Positions 42,986-47,466 of a stretch of 47,466 nucleotides of DNA are shown piece after piece. The stretch covers positions 1 to 47,466 of the forward strand of contig NZ_JOIU01000042.1 of NCBI RefSeq assembly GCF_000720135.1. The letters are read 5' to 3'. The position numbers were made by a program, and so were the translations under genes. A model generated the notes under the pieces. It saw only the letters and a list, made by a program, of their open reading frames with translations, did no database searches and was not told where the DNA came from. Origin of the DNA: Streptomyces sp. NRRL S-1022 (GTDB lineage: Bacteria > Actinomycetota > Actinomycetes > Streptomycetales > Streptomycetaceae). How positions within the stretch are numbered: the stretch's first letter is position 1; each line of letters opens with the position of its first letter.

Positions 42986-43863
42986 AGCCGCAGCTTCTTC
43001 GCGTCGAACAGCATCACCCGTACTGTGCGGCTCGAGGATGCTGCACCCGGCCCCGGGGACCGCGGACGAGGCGGCCTCCTGGCTGCTGTCGATGATCACG
43101 TACTCCACACAACGCCATGCCTGACCTGCCGCGCAGGAGAACCGGCCGGTAACCGCAACATCGGTGGTGCAACCGCCGGATGTTGGGGCTGCACGCGGCA
43201 CCCCCGGGCACCGGTGTCAGTGCAGAGTTCCGCACTTTTCACGTTCCCATTGCAGGCCGTTGTGTCCGTCCTCGCCCTCACCCAGGGCGCCGCGAGCACG
43301 TCCCCGGCGATCAGCACCGGGAGCAACCGCCCGTACGCACGGGTACGACGTGCTGCAGTACCTGGCGAAGGCGCCCGGCGAACTCATGGGCAGCCAGGGC
43401 GTCGATCATCGTGTCCCTGGCGCCACACCATCCTGGCCTCGGGTGGAGAAGTGCAGCAGGCGCCGCTTCGGCAGCGGCCTGCGTGTCGTCCTCCTGGCCC
43501 TCACTGTCACCCCGGACCGTTTACAAGGGGGCGGAACGAGGCGCTGGCGACCATGTCCGTCGGGTCCTCACCCGGCTCCAGAACACCGGCACGATGTCCT
43601 GGCCACCCCGATCTCCACCTGCGAGCCGCGGGTGTCGGCGAAGCAGACGGCCTCGACTCCCCGCTCGCGTTGGGTGCGGGGATGGCTGCTCGGCGAACCA
43701 AGGCGGACATCAGGCGGGAGTCACCAACGCGCACCGGCCCGCCCCTGGAATGGCATCCGTACGCGCTGCGTACGCTAAATGTACGCTTTATCGGCTACTC
43801 TGCGGTCACCGTAGCTGCGCTTGGGCGGTCGGCCCCTGGCGACTGTCAGGCCCCTGGCGACTG
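42986..43863. other. Non-coding region with two small repeat arrays
   Basis: About 880 bases without a recognisable gene; open frames are Arg/Pro/Ala-rich noise. It contains three GTACGC units at 11-base spacing (43759, 43770, 43781) and an 18-base perfect tandem duplication (43833-43868) that overlaps the helicase stop. Confidence 0.5.
43759..43786. repeat. Triple GTACGC repeat, 11-base period
   Basis: GTACGC at 43759-43764, 43770-43775 and 43781-43786, each separated by 5 bases. One turn of helix per unit suggests a cooperative protein-binding site. A two-unit version is at 28749-28764 near the other helicase end. Confidence 0.5.
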
Positions 43864-43868
43864 TCAGG
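43833..43868. repeat. 18-base tandem duplication at the helicase 3' end
   Basis: CCCCTGGCGACTGTCAGG occurs twice back to back. The helicase stop codon lies inside the second unit. Confidence 0.8.
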
Positions 43869-46422
43869 TCCATCGCATGCCGATGGCGGAGAGCTGTTCC
43901 ACCCGCTCTGGCGAGAGCGCCCCGGCCCTGCTCCGCTGGTTGCTGACCCATGCCCCTAGTCGCACAAGGTGTTCCTCCTGGTCCTGGCCGGTGCCGCTGC
44001 CCTCGCCGCAGTCGCGGACGCCGATGACGATGGTCTCGGTGTGTTTGCGGGGTACGCGAAGATGCCCCTCACGCTCGAAGAACTGCTGGGCGGCCGCGTA
44101 GTTCAGCGCCCATTTGTCGGCTTGGCTGCGCCGCGGCTTGGGCTTTTCATGGTCGCCTGCGGGTTGGATGCCGATGACGTGCTCTAGCATCCACTGCTGC
44201 ACACCGGTGAGGTTGTCCCAGCCGAGCTGCTGTGCTCGTACCCACCGCCCCAGGTCCTCGCCCTGGTGCACGACCACGCCCGGCGACGTGGGCAGCTGGC
44301 CGCCGCCCTGTAGGTGCTGCCGGAGGAGGTGGAAGGCGCGCTGCCATTCCACGGGCCAGGTGGGGCACCAGGCGGGGTCGATGTCGTCCAGTTGCTCGCG
44401 CCGCTCCTGTGAAAGGGCGCCGGCCGCCGAGCCGACCGGCAGGCCTTCGGCGCGCCGCTGCTCGATGTAGACAGCTTTCCGGGCGGCGGCCCGCGCGTTC
44501 TTGAGAAATAGCCCTACCCGGTAGCCCTGGTAGGTGGCGTCTGTCGGTGCCAGGAGGTGGCCCGCTTCGGCTGCCCACCCACGGGCGGCGGCCAGGCCTT
44601 CCTCCCATGCGACGTCGTAGTGCGACCAGACCATGCCCAACCGTTCCAGCTGCGCCACACGGTCGGGGCCCATGGTGCCCCGGGCGTAGATCCTTCGAGC
44701 GTCGGCCACCCATTGCCCCAGCGGGAACGCGGCGAGCGTGGCCGGCCACCCCTCGCCGTTCTTCGCCTCTTGCTCCTGGTCGTCGCTGCCCGCGGTGGGG
44801 ACGCGGTAGGTGAAGGGCACGCGCAGGTCGCCGTGCAGCCGGTGGTAGATGGCGGCGGCCTCGATGCCGCGTCGCCAGTGGGCGTGTTCGGGGTCGAGGA
44901 CGCGCAGGTTGATGAACGCGGCCAGCTGCGCCGGGTCCCGGGGGGTGGAGAACTTCAGTAGTTCCCGGGCCGGTACCGAGAGCCGGTCGCTTCGGTCGCT
45001 GTCTGCTCCCTCCTCACCCTGCCCGCTGCGGGTCTGTACGCCCCTGACACGGCTTGGCGCCTGGGGCTGGGCCAGAGCTTCCACGACGCGGGCGTCGTGT
45101 GCCCTGAGCGCTTCCAGCAGCTGGGCCAGGCCGCCGAAGGCCCGCGAGGTGAGCATGTTCTCGACCGTCTCCCCGGGCCCGAGCAGGACCGGCACCACCA
45201 GCGAGGCGACCTTCCCCTCACCGGGCTGCATCCGCAGTGCCCGGCCCACGGCCTGGACGAGGTCGGGCATGGAGCCGCGGACGTCGGCGAAGTAGACGGA
45301 GTCACAGTTCCTGGTGTCGACGCCCTCGCCGAGCACTCGCACCGAGCCCAGGAAGCTCTTCTCCACGACCGTGCCGTCCCTGGCGATCCCTGCCTCGAAC
45401 TCGCCGAGCACTCGACGCCGGTGGCCTGGCTTGTGGTCGCCGCACAGCCAGTTCGCCCACACGGTGCGCGGGTACAACTCAGCGTCGGCCGCATGCAGCC
45501 GGTCGGCGACCTGGGGGAGGCCGGCCGCGAACGCCTCGGCCTCCTTCACCTGATGGTGAAAGACCAGCGTCCTTTTGAAACCCTCCTCGGCTGAGGCCTT
45601 CACCAGCGCGGTCTGGAGCGCGGCGAGTCGGGCCCCGCGCACCTGCTCGGATCGTGCGTCCTGGCCCAGGAGCTGGGCGGCTTGGAGTTGAGTGTCGGTG
45701 ATGTCTACGCACACCACCTGGTAGGGCGCGCAGATTCCCCGGTCGATGGCCTCGGACAGCGTCAGCGTGTAGCAGCGCGCCCCGAACGGGCTGTCCGGGG
45801 CGTCTTCCATGCTCGCCACCAGCTCGCCAGGCGCGCCCTCGGCATCCTCGTCCAGCTGCCACAGGCGGGGCGTGGCCGTCATGTAGAGGCGGCGCAGGGC
45901 GGGGATGCGGGTGTTGTCGTGGACGACCGCCCACGGCTTGCCGATCCGGCCCGAGGTCCGGTGTGCCTCATCGACCACGATGAGGTCCCAGCCCGGAAGG
46001 CCGGCCTTGTGGGCCCGCTCCAGGGTGCCGAGCCCGAGGGAGGCGTAGGTGGCGAACACGGTGACCTTGTCGAGCGGCCGCACCCAGTCGACGAGCTCCT
46101 GCACGTCCGTGGTGTTGGGGAAGGACGCTTCCTCACCCCGCAGGGAGGACACCCCGATCATCGGGCCCGTCCGGCCTCCCTCGCGCCACGCGGCCTGGGT
46201 CTGGGCGAGCAGATCGAGGGAGGGAACGAGGATGAGTACGCGTCCTGCCCGGAGCTCCTCGGCGCTGCGCACGGCGACGAGGGTCTTACCCGATCCGGTC
46301 GCCATGACCACCTGCGTCCGCAGCCCCCGCTCGGACACAGTGGATCTTGCAGGCAATTCTAGGCCACGAAGTACCGCGTCTACGGCTTCTCGCTGGTGGG
46401 GGCGGAGTTCTTTCACTGCCAT
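43864..46422 (-). CDS. Telomere-proximal DEAD/DEAH helicase with helicase-associated repeats (TtrA-like)
   Basis: An 852-residue superfamily-2 helicase. It has Walker A 'VVMATGSGKTLVAV' (40-47), the 'DEAH' box (151-154, 'IVVDEAHRT'), 'YMTATPRLW' (motif III), 'SVRVLGEGVDTRNCDSVYFA' (motif V) and 'DLVQAVGRALRM' (motif VI). The C-terminal third has repeated helicase-associated domains ('AAAIYHRLHGDLRVPFTYRV', 'WALNYAAAQQFFEREGHLRV'). Such genes sit next to telomeres of Streptomyces chromosomes and linear plasmids (ttrA group) and have been linked to conjugal transfer. ATG 46422 is preferred over 46452. It is the last large gene before the telomere and is transcribed away from it. Confidence 0.85.
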   Translation of the reverse strand: MAVKELRPHQREAVDAVLRGLELPARSTVSERGLRTQVVMATGSGKTLVAVRSAEELRAGRVLILVPSLDLLAQTQAAWREGGRTGPMIGVSSLRGEEASFPNTTDVQELVDWVRPLDKVTVFATYASLGLGTLERAHKAGLPGWDLIVVDEAHRTSGRIGKPWAVVHDNTRIPALRRLYMTATPRLWQLDEDAEGAPGELVASMEDAPDSPFGARCYTLTLSEAIDRGICAPYQVVCVDITDTQLQAAQLLGQDARSEQVRGARLAALQTALVKASAEEGFKRTLVFHHQVKEAEAFAAGLPQVADRLHAADAELYPRTVWANWLCGDHKPGHRRRVLGEFEAGIARDGTVVEKSFLGSVRVLGEGVDTRNCDSVYFADVRGSMPDLVQAVGRALRMQPGEGKVASLVVPVLLGPGETVENMLTSRAFGGLAQLLEALRAHDARVVEALAQPQAPSRVRGVQTRSGQGEEGADSDRSDRLSVPARELLKFSTPRDPAQLAAFINLRVLDPEHAHWRRGIEAAAIYHRLHGDLRVPFTYRVPTAGSDDQEQEAKNGEGWPATLAAFPLGQWVADARRIYARGTMGPDRVAQLERLGMVWSHYDVAWEEGLAAARGWAAEAGHLLAPTDATYQGYRVGLFLKNARAAARKAVYIEQRRAEGLPVGSAAGALSQERREQLDDIDPAWCPTWPVEWQRAFHLLRQHLQGGGQLPTSPGVVVHQGEDLGRWVRAQQLGWDNLTGVQQWMLEHVIGIQPAGDHEKPKPRRSQADKWALNYAAAQQFFEREGHLRVPRKHTETIVIGVRDCGEGSGTGQDQEEHLVRLGAWVSNQRSRAGALSPERVEQLSAIGMRWT

Positions 46423-46744
46423 CGACCGGCTTTCTGCTGTCTGTCGGAGCACGACGCGATCTCGTCAAGTTCCCTGCTGAAGCTGGGCATTGACCTCATG
46501 CGGTTGTGCAAGGCCACGGACCGCCGCGGGGTGCAGGCCCGATAGCTGACGATGATCACGGCCTCGGACACCTCCGCTGGTGGTGCCTCACCAGTCCAGA
46601 GTCTATCGCGGACTAAAAATGAAGCACAGCAAGAGAAAGACAGCATGCAGCATGATAGTTTCCAGCGCGGGGGCCTTCTGCTGTCTGTGCCCGCATCGAA
46701 CAAGATTGGCCCGCGGGCCCCGGAAAGACAGGTGGGTGCCGGCT
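46423..46744. other. Divergent intergenic region near the telomere
   Basis: About 320 bases between the helicase (minus) and the small gene (plus). AT-richer around 46610-46670. No gene or clear promoter box identified; both promoters should lie here. Confidence 0.4.
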
Positions 46745-47176
46745 GTGACTGCCGAGTGGTACGTCCTCATCGAGGAGGACACCCGGACGACGGAGCGCCC
46801 TGACGGTGTGGAACTCAGGCTGCACCGGTGGATGCTGGTGGGTACCTACCGCATCGGCCAGGACGAGGCGGACGCGGTGGCGGCGGCCGAGGATGCGGCC
46901 CTGAATTACATGCCGGGGGTGCTGGCCCGGCATGCGCGGCCGGGAGATGAGCCAGCCCGGCATGCGTTCCTCGCTCAAGACGGTGCGTGGGTGGTGCTCC
47001 TGAGGCAGCGGCACCGTGAGTGTCATATACGGGTGACCACGGCCCGGCTCATGCACTCGCAGGAAGACAAGGAAGCACCACCGAAAAGCCTGAAGGAAAA
47101 ATTCCGCAACACCTTGGAGGGGCCACCACCATCCCTGAAGCCCTGGACACCACCAAAGCAACGCGGGCAGAGCTGA
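46745..47176 (+). CDS. Small hypothetical protein next to the telomere
   Basis: A 143-residue protein from GTG 46745: 'TAEWYVLIEEDTRTTERPDG', 'VELRLHRWMLVGTYRIGQDE', 'ADAVAAAEDAALNYMPGVLA' and 'AHAFLAQDGAWVVLLRQRHR'-like text (here 'ARHAFLAQDGAWVVLLRQRH'), then a Lys/Pro-rich tail. It seems an alpha/beta domain of unknown family with ordinary codon use. A longer start at 46580 is possible but less protein-like. It points toward the telomere and ends within about 10 bases of its first repeats. Confidence 0.55.
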   Translation: MTAEWYVLIEEDTRTTERPDGVELRLHRWMLVGTYRIGQDEADAVAAAEDAALNYMPGVLARHARPGDEPARHAFLAQDGAWVVLLRQRHRECHIRVTTARLMHSQEDKEAPPKSLKEKFRNTLEGPPPSLKPWTPPKQRGQS

Positions 47177-47179
47177 ACC

Positions 47180-47466
47180 GACCACCCCCTCGCAGCCAGC
47201 CAGGCCCGCGCGAGCGGGCCCATGGTCCTGGAGGCGCAGCCGGAAGGACCGTCAGGCGGGGGAGCGCAGCGGACCCGCCGGCCAGGCGGAGCGAAGCGAA
47301 AGCCTGACAGCGGGACGGAGTCCCGCTGTCAGGTAGCGCAGCGAACGGACCGTCAACCGTGGTGCGAAGCACCACGGTTGTGCGGGTGGCGTAGCCACCC
47401 GCCAGCGCTCCCGCGGAGCGGGAGCGCAACACCCGCGCGCAGCGCGGGTGTTCGCTTGCTCCGGGC
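47180..47466. repeat. Streptomyces-type telomere (inverted-repeat array)
   Basis: Perfect stems with three-base loops on the displayed (3'-ending) strand: 47303-47333 (loop GGA), 47354-47380 (GAA), 47382-47402 (GTA), 47405-47427 (GGA) and 47428-47452 (GCA), plus 47203-47220 with a GCGA loop. GNA loops close by sheared G-A pairs and are typical of Streptomyces ends, where the 3' overhang folds and is patched using Tpg. Read from the end inward, the segment after about the first 10 bases matches the archetypal telomere order. The outermost palindrome of that class (beginning CCCGCGGAGCGGG) is absent, so a few tens of bases are missing beyond the window. Confidence 0.93.

Noticed and set aside
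42660..43000. TnsA fragment as part of the intact transposon operon
   Set aside because: It is on the opposite strand, convergent with the operon and truncated at the same joint that truncates the fourth gene, so it is foreign to copy A or rearranged.
1..47466. tap gene, replication initiator, CRISPR array, tRNA or rRNA
   Set aside because: Looked for as expected partners of a telomere and tpg or as common features; no frame or repeat pattern supporting any of them was seen.

Overview
The window is high-GC actinobacterial DNA (G/C-rich third positions, GTG starts, 4-nt GTGA gene overlaps) and looks like one end of a linear Streptomyces replicon, either a chromosome arm or a linear plasmid. 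The main evidence is at the right edge. From about 47.2 kb to the last base there is a run of perfect inverted repeats, each with a three-base GNA loop, which matches the archetypal Streptomyces telomere apart from the outermost few tens of bases. A helicase gene typical of Streptomyces telomere-proximal regions lies just inside it. Two damaged copies of a telomere terminal-protein gene (tpg) occur at 4.8-5.3 kb and 28.4-28.6 kb. No tRNA, rRNA, CRISPR array or replication-initiator gene was seen.

Layout. 0-9.5 kb: accessory genes. An EACC1 conflict-system component is followed by a caspase-like effector that is cut off by a TniQ-like remnant. Then come a MazG-like pyrophosphohydrolase, an ankyrin protein, a secreted FG-GAP protein, a 5'-truncated tpg, a two-gene module (Rad50-like zinc-hook ATPase missing its N-terminus, plus a large protein ending in a PD-(D/E)XK nuclease domain), and a coupled small-protein/PIN-like pair. 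9.5-23.1 kb: metabolic and redox genes. These are a disulfide oxidoreductase, a broken DMT exporter, an AhpD-like protein, four short-chain dehydrogenases (one broken), a LysR regulator with a palindromic site, a mycothiol-dependent isomerase-like protein, an enoyl-CoA hydratase-like protein, and an NhaA antiporter fused to a DsbA-like domain.

23.3-31.4 kb: a mobile-DNA graveyard. It holds two internally deleted copies of a Tn7/Mu-like element, an IS5-family insertion, immunity-like small genes, a tpg remnant, a helicase remnant and an intein-split phage terminase pseudogene. 31.4-37.4 kb: regulator/effector pairs (YtrA-type GntR with a membrane protein; TetR with a quinone-oxidoreductase-like enzyme) and a frameshifted secreted M1 peptidase. 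37.8-43.0 kb: the best-preserved copy of the Tn7/Mu-like element, inserted into a remnant of a sister copy. Its operon encodes a helix-turn-helix/AAA+ ATPase fusion, a DDE transposase, a stand-alone TnsC/TniB-like ATPase and a fourth protein without a P-loop. A TnsA-like endonuclease fragment faces it. 43.9-47.5 kb: telomere-proximal helicase, one small gene, and the telomere.

The leading candidates for undescribed biology are the transposon operon with two ATPases, one carrying a copy of the transposase's own DNA-binding region, and the Rad50-like/PD-(D/E)XK pair next to tpg. Many genes carry single-base frameshifts, some in homopolymer runs, so part of the apparent decay could be assembly error. 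All functional calls come from reading the sequence; no database search was run.
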